Source: Strigamia acuminata | Taxonomy: Eukaryota > Arthropoda > Chilopoda > Geophilomorpha > Linotaeniidae | Assembly (NCBI GenBank): GCA_949358305.1 | Contig: CASHSZ010000119.1 | Location: 27,501-80,000 of the forward strand | DNA: 52,500 nt | Reading direction: 5' to 3' | In this document: piece by piece, positions 24,181-34,798 of the stretch | How the letters are laid out: each line of letters starts with the position of its first letter | Numbering within the stretch: position 1 is the first letter of the stretch | The notes under the pieces: generated by a model | What the model saw: only the letters and a program-made list of their open reading frames with translations | What the model was told of the DNA's origin: nothing | Databases searched by the model: none | Program-made: the position numbers and the translations under genes

Positions 24181-25741
24181 GGTGAGTGTTTAACGTTGCT
24201 ACAACGTTGAAAAACGGATTCGCGACGTTTTTCTGGCCTAGAACGTCGATTACGGGTGACCGGAGATCGTCGGAACGAGACGCGGCATTCGAGGACGTTT
24301 TCGCGGCACGGCGATTCGAGATTCGCGTGCTTTGTGGCGCAGAGAAGTCGACGAGTTGCGAACGAGTGGAATTCGACGTTTTTCGTGGGAAAACAACGTG
24401 GAATCGTCGGTGGATGGTTACTATAGACAGTAGGAACAATTCTAAGTGTTTTGAGAATTTGTTTGGTGGAAATAACACCATTTTTCGTCGTTTCAAATCA
24501 ACGATGGCGCGTCATACTAAGATGGCGGCGCACACAGTTCGAGTGTATTAGCAGCTGTGGAAAGTGTTTTCGGAAGTTTTGCAAGTACTTTCAAGTACTT
24601 TAAAGGTATTAAATGTTTCTTCAACACCTATAGTGGTGTTTGTGCTTCGTTTTTCGCCAATATCCGACGATAATTGGCGATTTATCGTCTGCGCACACGT
24701 CGATTACGGGTGCGGCGATTTGGAATCGTTTTGGAAACGTGTCGGAGCACAGCGCACGTTTTAAATACGTGCCCACCGATTTTGAAGACGTCCGGAGAAC
24801 GTATTTCGGTGGATAGTGGAGATTTTCGTGTCCGGGACCCGAGAAACGAGCGAAGACACGTCGGCATCGCCACGACGATAAGATCGTCGAAATGTAACGG
24901 ATTCAACTGGAATCAACAAGGATTCAACGCCTGGAATAAGCGTGGATTGCCAAGACACAGTAGGAAAATCGAAATTATCGTTTTTGTGTATTTTTCAGCC
25001 TGATGTGCGGTGCAGCCGAATCCAAAATGGCGCCGCTCATGCCAAGCTGGTGAAAAAGGACGAGAATCGTCGCCAACGAGTATTTGGAGCATCTCCATCG
25101 TTGGATAACGTCGTGAAGACGTTCTACGGAACAGCGGCTAGTGTTTCAAGAGGTTTTTGGAATTTTTGCGGCGAACATTTCGATTTTTGGAGCGATTCTT
25201 CGCACGCGACGTGCGAATCGAGATTCGCCGATCACGGATTGGCCCGTACAGGGTATCTGTGCATCGTTGGACCGGTTAAGTCTTGTACCAGGTGTACAAG
25301 TGAATTGCAACGGATTCCAGCGTTAGGATCGACGTTTCAGCGACGTCTATGTGGGATTTTGCGACGCAAAAGTCCCGCAAACAAGAAGACAACGTGCCAA
25401 CATATTATTGTTTATTTTCGGGGTTGTCGTGAAACTTTGTATAGTTATTTAAGGTTTTGTTTTGGGGTCCTTTTGTTTGTTTTCTGCCCTTTACTCAGTC
25501 GAGTAGCAGAATCCTATTTCCACACAGGCTATTTCTGGCCACCAAGTGTCCCGCGGGCCCAGGTGCACCGGTCGGAACTTGGGAAATACTGTGTGGAGTT
25601 TGTCATCTCACTTAGTGAGATTAGTCCCAGGGCAGAGTGTATTTTCGCCTTATTTTGGAGGAAAAGGAAAAATTAGTGTTTTTGAGTATTTTTCAAAGTG
25701 AAAAGTGCATTTTGTGAAAGTGCTGCATTTAATTCGTGAAA
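24181..25741 (+). other. Long untranslated leader of the LTR element
   Basis: About 1.56 kb separates the primer site from the long open frame. It has only short frames with no recognisable Gag. A donor at 24,182 and an acceptor TTTTTCAG ending at 24,998 could define a leader intron. The motif CGTCGATTACGGGTG occurs twice (about 24,243 and 24,699). Confidence 0.6.
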
Positions 25742-28700
25742 ATGTGTTTTGTGCCGTCACTAAATTTATTAGTGAGTTTGGTGTGGTCGTGTGGTGCAAA
25801 TTTTGCGCCAACAGTGTTTTGTGCAGCAAGAAAGTCTTCAACGGACAATAGGAATGCCTGCAACAAACAAACAATGGTCGACACACGCAAAGCGCAACTG
25901 AAGATGGAAACTCATGCACAAAATGTCTTTAACGGACAAACAGTGCATAACGCACTTGATGAACAATTGGAAAAGGAAATTAGTGTTCTAGGAAAAGAGA
26001 AAGGATATTTGGAATTGAATTCCGATTTAGATTCGGACAAAATTGTATTGTTACTAACACATTTAGTACATAAGAGCGCACTAACAGATAACATAGATAC
26101 TGTGATAAAGGGCATAGCTGATTTAATCTTAGCGACCTGTAAGATGCGTGCGAATGAAATGAATGGGCATTGGGATAGTGAAGTGCAGGGCACGAACAAT
26201 TGTAGACAGGGTCTAAAGGTGATTAATTCAAACAGGGTTTCGAAAATCACACAGAATTGTTCAGGAATTTCGAATGCCAATATGGAAAACAAGGAAAATG
26301 ACCAATTTGAAGTTGGTAACTTGAAATATTCGAACCGGGTTCGGAATAAAAAGAATAAAAAGACCGAGGGGGACAGAAAGTTGAATACCTCGATTAGGAT
26401 TGATGGAATTAACATTCAAGGTTCTTGTAGACAGAATCAGCAAAGGGTTTTTGTAAAAACCGAAGAAAAAAGTCCCCCATCATGGAAACAGAACAGGAAA
26501 TTAAACAATTTGAGTAAAAGATGTTTAAATGATAAAGAATTGGATTGTGCAACTACAATTAAAGGTGGTGACCCCCTTAATGGACATAGATCAGCAAAAA
26601 TAGAATTTTTGAACCGGGTTCGAAATAGAGAGAGAGAGGGGGATCCAAATAGAATTGGTCCTTTGAAGAAGATTTCAGGGAAGTCTAAAAGGGGTTTAAG
26701 TAACCAAAAGTCAAGTATGACAACAGGGATTAAACAGAATGGTCCCTTGAATTCTGGTACTAAAAACCAGAAAAAGAATTCCAGAAAGGGAAATGTTAGA
26801 AAACAGGTAAACTGTATGGACTTTACAGTAAAGGACAGGGTCCTCCCATTCAATTTATGGCATACCCGCCTAGGGTATTTAGATAAAGACAGTGTTCTTA
26901 ATATGAATGGGTCAAGAAATGTTTATGGGGTTCAGTTAGTGGATACTGATCCAATAGAACCAGCCAAAGTTAAAATTTCCTCAACACGGAAGAATAATAA
27001 CAAGAAAATTTTAGAAGTTGTGCATTTGAGTGTTTGGAGGGCCCCACATACAACTGGGGAAAAATATATCATTATAACAGATAATTGTACTGAATATGTG
27101 TGGCTTAGGCCATTAAAGAGAAACAGCATTTTAGTGGAATTTCAAAATTGGCTAAGTGAAATTAAATGCTTGACAGGAACCGTAAATAGAGTTTATTTGG
27201 GCCCTGGAATAGATTTTTCCACGGATGAATTAGCAAAATGGGTAGAAGTAATGAAGAATTACGGGATTACAATTAACAGTGTAGATTCTGATGACCCAAT
27301 GGCTAACTCCATCTCCGAGAAGGCTAATGCAGATATCATAAATGGGGTGGAAAGTTTGATTGTAGAAAATAAATTCCCAAGTTATTTGTGGTTGGAGCTA
27401 GCCAACACAATGGTCTATTTACGAAATAGAGCCCCCAAGACTAATTTGGATTGGAAATCCCCGCATAATGTATTATACGACCAAGGTGTATCGGTACGAC
27501 ATCTCAGATGCGTGGGGTCTAGAGTTAAAGTTACCCATATTAATGATGGGAAGAGATGTTCTTGGATGGGTGCTTTAATTGGCTATTCAAGGTTTGGAAG
27601 AAAATACCGGGTCTGGGATCCACTGAGAGATAGGATATTCCAAACAAGTAATGTGAGAATACATGAGTGGAGTTATTGGCACGAGGGGGAAGTTAAACCC
27701 TCTCTGGAATTTTCCAATGTGGATCAAACTTCGGATAGTGCAGGAGTTGAAATTCCATCAAGGGTTGAGGTGCCAATATCCTCCCATCTGGAAGTCCCCT
27801 CAACATTAGACTTGTTGAAATTAGAAAATCCCCCATTGTCGTTAAGCAGAGAAATTGACATTAATAAGTGCGAAGGTATTGAAAACGAGGGGGAACACTT
27901 ATTGCCGCAAGTACATTCCAAAGTGGGACAGAATTTCAGCAATGAGGAAATTGATTCATCATTAGAAATTCCTCCAAGTCCAACGACTGATTTGGTCGAT
28001 TCGAACAGAAGTGGGACTATCAACACAGAGGGGGAACACTTAGAAAGGATTGAATGTGATCTCTTGAAGACACATGTCGATTCTAAAGTGGATGCGTTTC
28101 CAAACGACGACATGAAAGATTATCAATCTAGGGTTGATAAAGTTGCATTGTCGACACGTACGGAAGTTGACATAGATGAGTACAAACCTATTATAGAAGA
28201 GGGGGAACATTTTGGAAGTGTTGAACAGAAACCGATGGAATTGAACCAAGAAGGGAAATTTAATGATAAGGAAATTGGTTTGCTAATGGAAATTCCTTCA
28301 GAGTTAACACATGAGGAGTCTGAGACTATTGCAAATGAAAGGCAAAAATTGGAACAGTTTACATTGGAATTTGAGTCCAAATCCGATGAAAGGTTTAGAC
28401 AGATCAATCCCATGAAAGTTTGTGAGATTTCTTCGACGTCACTGGAAGATGACATTTCCCCAACACCGATAGAGACACTCATAGGTGTGAATGAATACAA
28501 ATCCATTGGGATAGAGGGGGAATGTGAAAAGACAAAAAGACGTAAGAAAAGGTGTAAGAAAACCAAGAGTAATACTTTAATGAAAACAAATGACGTGGGC
28601 GTGAGACTTAAACAAAATTTAGACATGACCGAAAAGAATTTGGTTAATGAGGAGGAAGACCGAGATAGGTGTTACACTCATAATCAGAAATTTGATTCCT

Positions 28701-28789
28701 TATTGTCAAGTTTGGGAAAACGGACTGGACAGGTCACGATACATGACTTAGACTTTGTGTGGGATGAGAATTACTTATATGTCAAATAG
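25742..28789 (+). CDS. LTR-element protein: Gag-like N-terminus, degenerate copia integrase, repetitive acidic tail
   Basis: An open frame of 1,015 codons from ATG 25,742; ATG 25,874 is an alternative. Residues ~1-170 are hydrophilic and Gag-like without a CCHC knuckle. Residues ~170-360 are basic with repeated NRVRN motifs. Near residue 375 LWHTRLGY matches the copia GAG-pre-integrase start, but the second His is Tyr and the CxxC pair is absent. The integrase core follows. At its first catalytic position HLSVW stands where families have HxDxxG. At the second, YLGPGIDF replaces the usual RSDNGGEF. A Glu is kept in ISEKAN. Downstream integrase motifs such as WLELANTMVYLRNRAP and the C-terminal IGYS...YRVWDP are well preserved. 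The last ~330 residues are acidic repeats containing EGEH. So the catalytic residues seem lost while the frame stays open. No RT follows. Confidence 0.8.
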   Translation: MCFVPSLNLLVSLVWSCGANFAPTVFCAARKSSTDNRNACNKQTMVDTRKAQLKMETHAQNVFNGQTVHNALDEQLEKEISVLGKEKGYLELNSDLDSDKIVLLLTHLVHKSALTDNIDTVIKGIADLILATCKMRANEMNGHWDSEVQGTNNCRQGLKVINSNRVSKITQNCSGISNANMENKENDQFEVGNLKYSNRVRNKKNKKTEGDRKLNTSIRIDGINIQGSCRQNQQRVFVKTEEKSPPSWKQNRKLNNLSKRCLNDKELDCATTIKGGDPLNGHRSAKIEFLNRVRNREREGDPNRIGPLKKISGKSKRGLSNQKSSMTTGIKQNGPLNSGTKNQKKNSRKGNVRKQVNCMDFTVKDRVLPFNLWHTRLGYLDKDSVLNMNGSRNVYGVQLVDTDPIEPAKVKISSTRKNNNKKILEVVHLSVWRAPHTTGEKYIIITDNCTEYVWLRPLKRNSILVEFQNWLSEIKCLTGTVNRVYLGPGIDFSTDELAKWVEVMKNYGITINSVDSDDPMANSISEKANADIINGVESLIVENKFPSYLWLELANTMVYLRNRAPKTNLDWKSPHNVLYDQGVSVRHLRCVGSRVKVTHINDGKRCSWMGALIGYSRFGRKYRVWDPLRDRIFQTSNVRIHEWSYWHEGEVKPSLEFSNVDQTSDSAGVEIPSRVEVPISSHLEVPSTLDLLKLENPPLSLSREIDINKCEGIENEGEHLLPQVHSKVGQNFSNEEIDSSLEIPPSPTTDLVDSNRSGTINTEGEHLERIECDLLKTHVDSKVDAFPNDDMKDYQSRVDKVALSTRTEVDIDEYKPIIEEGEHFGSVEQKPMELNQEGKFNDKEIGLLMEIPSELTHEESETIANERQKLEQFTLEFESKSDERFRQINPMKVCEISSTSLEDDISPTPIETLIGVNEYKSIGIEGECEKTKRRKKRCKKTKSNTLMKTNDVGVRLKQNLDMTEKNLVNEEEDRDRCYTHNQKFDSLLSSLGKRTGQVTIHDLDFVWDENYLYVK

Positions 28790-29166
28790 TTAGTTGTAAG
28801 AGGAATAATGGTTTTAACCTGAATGAGTTTTGGTTTGACTTTTACGACGAGAAACCGTTATTCCCAGCATATGCCCTTACTCCTCTGTTAGATGAGAATA
28901 CTGGAGTAATTAGAGACTTTAATAGGGACTTGAATTTTTTTGAATGTATTTGATTCGGGTCTATTTGATTTTTGTAACAGGAATCCAGTACACCCAGCAT
29001 ATCCCATTTTTAACATGCGGATGATTGAACTCGAACCTGTTGTATACTGACCATTATTTAAGATGTAATTGTGTTTAATCAGACTAGCATTTGTTTTTCG
29101 TTTGGGATGTTGTGGAATAATCAAACAGATGGAGTTGTTGTTTTTCAATGTAACCATGCGTTGATC
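28790..29166 (+). other. Post-ORF segment of the LTR element
   Basis: About 380 bp between the stop and the polypurine tract. A second reading frame overlaps the stop and continues ~60 codons with FYDEKPLFPAYA. After a further TAACAG acceptor-like site, another short stretch has HPAYPIF. These look like eroded or spliced coding remnants. No RT motif is present. Confidence 0.5.
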
Positions 29167-29175
29167 AGAGGGGGA
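29167..29175 (+). other. Polypurine tract
   Basis: AGAGGGGGA lies 2 nt upstream of the right LTR, the expected place for plus-strand priming. Confidence 0.8.
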
Positions 29176-29177
29176 TT

Positions 29178-29632
29178 TGTAGAGATTTGATCAACCGTAT
29201 GGTGTTTGTATTGTTCACATCGCACGTTTCCGTATTAGTGCGACTGTTAAGCAACTTGTTTATTGTTACATCATGTCCCGGAGTTGAGGATCGGTTAATA
29301 TTGACTTTTATTAATGCGTGTTACGTTGCCACAACCGTTTCCCCTTTGTGTAATGATTTAGCAAGTTGTCGTCTGCTCAAATGAGCATTTTGTTCATATA
29401 ATTTGTTCTGTTATTAGTTATCTTTGTTTTAACTTTGTACAGGATAAATCAACTGATGTTAATCATTGATTTGTCCTATTGATAGATATTGAGTGCAGTT
29501 AGCCTCAATGTATGTATTTTATGTTCACTTATTATGCCTGGAATAAAAATGGCCACTTGCATGGTTTTCAAGTGCAAGTTTTATACAACTGTCTGCCATT
29601 ATTTCACTGCACTCACCAGCCTATTTCCAACA
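29178..29632 (+). repeat. Right LTR
   Basis: 455 bp, matching the left LTR wherever I compared, with AATAAA at 29,542-29,547. Confidence 0.95.
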
Positions 29633-30125
29633 CCGTCGACGATCCCGTCACGATCCCGCAACGGCCCGCACGGGCCGTTAACGGGCCGCTGACGGTCCCG
29701 TCACGATCCCGTCACGGCCTTCGTTCCCGGACTTCGGCTCGCCGACGGCCCGTACGACCTCACGCGGGCCGTTAACGGGCCGTTAACGGGCCGTTAACGG
29801 CCCGTTAACGGCGTAAAACCAAAAACAGGATTCGAGATTAATGTCTATGAATGTTGTACGCGTTTTCACGTACGTGTTGTCGGTTGTTGATTTTTTCGAT
29901 TTACGCCGTAACGGCCCGTTAACGGCCCGTTAACGGCCCGTCAACGGCCCGTCAACGGCCCGCATGGAGTCGTACGGGCCGTTAACGGGCCGCCGACGGT
30001 CCCGTCACGATCCCGTCACGGCCCGTGCGGGCCGTTAACGGGCCGCCAACGGTCCCGTCACGATCCCGTCACGGCTCGTGCGGGCCGTTAACGGGCCGCC
30101 GACAGTCCCGTCACGATCCCGTAAC
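29633..30125. repeat. GTTAAC minisatellite, block 5, with one core
   Basis: The continuation of block 4 beyond the LTR insertion, with one plus-orientation core starting near 29,813. Confidence 0.9.
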
Positions 30126-31084
30126 GGGCTGAAAACGGGAAAACTGAAAGAGTCGGGTGCGAGACCACGTGACCCGGAGTGTGGTTTTTGGGGGCGAGGG
30201 CCGTCCTCCGACCGCGCCGTGACGCGCCCCGAGTCGGATCAAGAGGCGACCCGGTCGGAAACCGAACCTCGGGGTTCCTCGAGGCGTGGTTTTTTGGGGA
30301 CGGGGGGAGGGGGGGGGGGGGGATCGGGTCGCGTGCTCCGACCGCGCCGCAACGCGATGTGGGTCGGTCACCAACTTTTGTCAATTTTTGACAAATTTCC
30401 ACGGAATTTCAGCAACATTTTACGAGACGTTTCTGCCCGACTAGACACGTTTCCGCAGGTTTTAGCAAAACAACGTTAAATTCTGTGGAAATTTATCAAA
30501 TGTTGACAAAATTCTGTGCAAGTTTTGTCAGATACTTACTTACTTACGATATAAACTCGAACGTCGTCCATCGACACTCTCAACATTCCACCGGACATTT
30601 TCCGGAAGAGTTTGTCCCGATCGGGACCACGCCTCGACGAAGCCCGGGACCCGGTTTCCGACCGGGTCGTTTTTGGCCCAAGTCACGGCGCGTCGCGGCG
30701 CTTTCGGAGCACGCGACCCGATCCCCCCCTCCCCCCGTTCTCAAAAACCACGCCTCGACGAAGCCCGGGACCCGGTTTCCGACCGGGTCGTTTTTGGCCC
30801 AAGTCACGGCGCGTCGCGGCGCGTTCGGAGCACATGAACCGATCCCCCCTCCCTCCCGTCACAAAAACCACGTTTTAGCGAAACCCTTGACCGGTCACAA
30901 AACCCACCGAACACCGAAAAGCAACGAACAAAACGCGCTCGGTCGCACGAACTACTCGGCCAAAACAACATCCGCAAATTCCGCATCACAGTCGCGATCA
31001 ACGAAACAACGTATAGGCCGCCGTAATGTTAAAAAGCGGGACCCTTTCGCCCCCGACAAAATCCGCACACATACCCCAAGGTTA
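30126..31084 (+). mobile_element. Repeat block B, copy 3, ending at TTAA
   Basis: Same order as copy 2: the GTGACCCGGAGTGTGG segment, a foldback unit, a TTAC run, and the terminal ~200 bp ending CCCCAAGG before TTAA (about 31,081-31,084). A ~105-bp internal stretch (CCACGCCTCGACGAAGCCCG) is duplicated near 30,628 and 30,749. Confidence 0.65.
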
Positions 31085-32015
31085 AGCGCCGACTGGTCCC
31101 CGTCCGGCCGCGTCCGGGCGTCGCGTCCGCACGCCTGCTTTGCCTATCCTTCGGAAGCGAGTGCACCCGCAAAATCCGCACTTTGGGAGTGACTATTCCT
31201 CGGATTCCGGCCGGACCAAACTCTTCCGGAAAATGTCCGGGGGAATGCTGAGAGTGCCGATAGACGACATTCGATTTTATGTCGTGGATTTTTGTGCGGT
31301 TTGCGCCGTGTTTATTATTCGTACGAGATTTGGTATTTTCGCAGGGTTGTTGTCGCGCGAGATTCATCGGGGTAAAGCGAGTTCATCAACGACCTCGCCG
31401 GTGAATGTTGCTAAAAATCTGTGCAAGTGTTGTCAAATATTGCCGTGATTCGATGGAATTTTTGTCAGACATTGGGAAATTTTTTTTGACTTGTCCAACG
31501 CGCCAGTAAATCGAGCGTCCACACGCGCCCACATGCGTGAACAGTGCACTCGCCCTCCGCGCCCCGTCGGCGTAGGCGCCGGCCGTCCCCCCTTTCTCTC
31601 TCTCTCTCTCTCTTCCGCCCGGGAATCGCCCTTCCGCCCGTCACCGAATTTTGTCAATATCTGATAAATTTCCACAGAATTGCAGCGACATTGTACGGGA
31701 TATTTCTGCCCGATTTGACGGACTTATGTAAAACATTGTTGAAATTCCGTGGAAATTTATAAAATATTGACAAAGGTTGGTGACCGACCCACGGCGCGTT
31801 GCGGCGCGGTCGGAGCACGCGACCCAATCCCCCCCCCCCCCCCCTCCCCAAAAAACCACGCCCCGAGGAACCCCGAGGTTCGGTTTCCGACCGGGTCGCC
31901 TCTTGATCCGACCCGGGGCGCGTCACGGCGCGGTCGGAGGACGGCCCTCGCCCCCAAAAACCACACTCCGGGTCACGTGGTCTCGCACCCGACTCTCTCA
32001 GTTATCCCGTTACGG
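31085..32015. repeat. Repeat block C, copy 2, with an inverted piece of block B
   Basis: About 31,195-31,285 is an inverted, diverged copy of the TTTTCCGGAAGAGTTTG segment of block B. From about 31,520 the sequence is a near-duplicate of 13,490-13,960, but with a much shorter CT run and a longer C run. Confidence 0.7.
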
Positions 32016-33365
32016 CCCTTGGCCGTAACGGGCCGTTACGGGATCGTGACGGGACCGTCGGCGGCCCGTTAACGGCCCGAACGACTCCATGCGGGCCGTT
32101 GACGGGCCGTTAACGGGCCGTTACGGCGTAAATCGAAAAAATCAACAACCGACAACACGTACGTGAAAACGCGTACAACATTCATAGACATTAATCTCGA
32201 ATCCTGTTTTTGGTTTTACGCCGTTAACGGGCCGTTAACGGCCCGCACAGGCCGTGACGGGATCGTGACGGGACCGTCGGCGGCCCGTTAACGGCCCGCA
32301 CGGGCCGTGACGGGATCGTGACGGGACCGTTGGCGGCCCGTTAACGGCCCGCACGCGCCGTGACGGGACCGTGACGGGACCGTCGGCGGCCCGTTAACGG
32401 CCCGTACGACTCCATGCGGGCCGTTGACGGGCCGTTAACGGGCCGTTAACGGGCCGTTAACGGCGTAAATCGAAAAAATCAACAACCGACAACACGTACG
32501 TGAAAACGCGTACAACATTCATAGACATTAATCTCGAATCCTGTTTTTGGTTTTACGCCGTTAACGGGCCGTTAACGGGCCGTTAACGGCCCGTTAACGG
32601 CCCGTTAACGGCCCGCGTGAGGTCGTACGGGCCGTCGGCGAGCCGAAGTCCGGGAACGAAGGCCGTGACGGGATCGTGACGGGACTGTCGGCGGCCCGTT
32701 AACGGCCCGCACGGGCCGTGACGGGATCGTGACGGGACCGTCACGATCCCGTTAACGGCCCGTACGACTCCATGCGGGCCGTTGACGGGCCGTTGACGGG
32801 CCGTTAACGGGCCGTTAACGGGCCGTTACGGCGTAAATCGAAAAAATCAACAACCGACAACACGTACGTGAAAACGCGTACAACATTCATAGACATTAAT
32901 CTCGAATCCTGTTTTTGGTTTTACGCCGTTAACGGGCCGTTAACGGCCCGTTAACGGCCCGTTAACGGCCCGTTAACGGCCCGCACAGGCCGTGACGGGA
33001 TCGTGACGGGACCGTCGGCGGCCCGTTAACGGCCCGCACGGGCCGTGACGGGATCGTGACGGGACCGTTGGCGGCCCGTTAACGGCCCGCACGGGCCGTG
33101 ACGGGATCGTGACGGGACCGTCGGCGGCCCGTTAACGGCCCGCACGGGCCGTGACGGGATCGTGACGGGACCGTCGGCGGCCCGTTAACGGCCCGCACGG
33201 GCCGTGACGGGATCGTGACGGGACCGTCGGCGGCCCGTTAACGGCTTGTACGGGCCGTTACGGGATCGTGACGGGACCGTCGGCGGCCCGTTAACGGCCC
33301 GCACGGGCCGTTAACGGGGTCGTTACGGGACCGTCGGCGGCCCGTGCGGCGGCCTCGCCAACCTC
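32016..33365. repeat. GTTAAC minisatellite, block 6, minus orientation
   Basis: Three minus-orientation cores (about 32,127-32,221, 32,464-32,555 and 32,831-32,925) are spaced ~337-367 bp apart. The rest are GTGACGGGATCGTGACGGGA and GTTAACGGCCCGCACGGG units. It is the mirror of the left half of block 4. Confidence 0.9.
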
Positions 33366-33733
33366 GTGCGGCCCGTTAACGGCCCGTACGGGCCGTTACG
33401 GGGCCGTTGCGGGATCGTCGGCGGCCCGTTAACGGCCCGCACGGGACAACGGGCGCCAACGAGCGCCGGTAGTCCCGGTAATTTGTTTCAAAATAAATAT
33501 TTGTCACCGTCTCCCCTCCCTCCTCCTCCTCCCCCTCCTCTCCCTCTCGAGGCCAGACACGGCCGCTCCAAAATACGAACCACGACGATGCCTCCGTACC
33601 GATAGACCGAGTGGGTCGCGCGACAGACAATGCGCGCAAACTACCGTCGGCGCACGGTGTGCACGGCGCAACACCACGGAAGTAACTACCGGTGCGCCCC
33701 TCGTGCGTGCGAGGCAACCCCGAGCTCGCTTAA
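33366..33733 (-). repeat. Right arm of the large inverted duplication
   Basis: The reverse complement of 19,691-20,060, ending ...CCGAGCTCGC then TTAA at 33,730-33,733. Unlike the left arm, it has no block B at its outer edge. Confidence 0.85.
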
Positions 33734-34019
33734 AGAAGCCACGCAACAACAACCGAGTTCGTTTATCTATTTATTTATTTTTTATTCGTCTAGCATTTTA
33801 AACGAATCGATGAAAACAAATGAAAACAAACAAACAAATTAATAAACAAATCGAATACATAAAAAAATAAAATAAAATAAAATAAAATAAAATAAAATAA
33901 AGATGAAATGAAATGAAATAAAATGAAATATTGGCCGTTTCGATCCTCGATGTCGCCTTTATCTGCCTATCCATCTATTCTGAAATGAGAGAAGAAAAGA
34001 TGAGTATTCGAAGAGGCGC
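33734..34019. other. Simple-repeat spacer, 3' flank of the acidic-protein gene
   Basis: AAAC, AAAAT and AAATG runs with no exon. It probably contains the 3' UTR of the minus-strand gene that follows. Confidence 0.6.
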
Positions 34020-34798
34020 TTAGTGGAGAATTCGCTCACTGTCCCGTTTCTTCGACTCGCGGGTAACCGCCGGTGCGTCGGAGGAGCCACCAGTGTTGGG
34101 TGGCGGCTAAAAAAAAAAAAAAAAAAAAAAAAACGAATGTTTGTCGAAATACGGGGAAAAAAAGGTGCGTACATGCACGGTGAACGTTTTCCACCGACTG
34201 ACTCACTCACCATGCGCATCAGCATTCTAACTATAGCGCGGTGCGCGTCCAACGCCAAACGCGAGAACACGGGGCCTCCAGCCGGGAGCAACTCGACTCC
34301 ATCGGCGACGTCTCGGTCGTCGCTCTCTTCCTCCTCTTCCTCTTCATCTTCTTCTTCTTCCTCTTCTTCTCCTTCTCCTCCCTCTCCTCCTTCTTCGCCC
34401 TCTCCCTCCTCCGCCACTGTCTTTGCCGGAGCCTCCAGCCCGCCCGACAAGGGAGCGGCGGACGACGTAGATGGGACGGCGTCGCTCGACGACGAGGCGA
34501 CGACGCGCGCTGGCGACGATTCTCCGTCTTGACGCGGCTGGAAAATGGAGGGGGAATAGGCGAATGAATAGACGAATGAACGACGACAATCTTGACGGGA
34601 TACCTTTTTGGTTGGCGCCGGATCGCCCGCTTCCCCGGGACGCTTTACCGTTCGCTGCGTCTCCGGCGACTGTGGCTGCGTCGGCGTCTCCGACGTCCCC
34701 GGTGACGGTGGTTGCGACGGTAGCTGCGACTGCGGCGGCTGCAGCTGCGTCAGCGCCTCGTTCTCGCTCCCACTCTCGCTCTCGTTTTCGATCGGCAT
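34020..34798 (-). CDS. Short acidic low-complexity protein, unknown function
   Basis: Three exons: 34798-34604, 34537-34211 and 34106-34020, all phase 0, about 202 residues. Exon 1 starts MPIENESESGSENE and is Gln/Pro/Ser/Thr-rich. Exon 2 has a Ser-rich stretch, then a long Glu/Asp run interrupted by Gly, then a more ordered segment FSRLALDAHRAIVRMLM. Exon 3 is a short polar tail ending in TAA. The ATG directly follows TTCTCTACAG, again an acceptor-like context. The polypyrimidine before exon 3 is an uninterrupted T run. No paralogue was noticed in the window. An acidic nuclear protein is a guess from composition. Confidence 0.6.

Larger units (their letters stand above)
23706..29632 (+). mobile_element. 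Copia-like LTR retrotransposon lacking reverse transcriptase
   Basis: Two 455-bp LTRs (TG...CA) flank 5 kb of internal sequence. The 5-bp target duplication is CCGTC at 23,701-23,705 and 29,633-29,637; removing the element restores a standard satellite unit. A tRNA-iMet primer site and a polypurine tract are present. The internal region holds one long open frame with a copia-type GAG-pre-integrase/integrase remnant, but no zinc knuckle, protease, reverse transcriptase or RNase H that I can find. AT-rich composition contrasts strongly with the host repeats. Equal length and matching sequence of the LTRs imply a recent insertion, presumably mobilised by another element's enzymes. Confidence 0.9.

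Noticed and set aside
28790-29177. A hidden reverse transcriptase in the LTR element
   Set aside because: Only ~380 bp remain after the long frame, and I find no YVDD-like or other RT motif in any forward frame there or in the leader.
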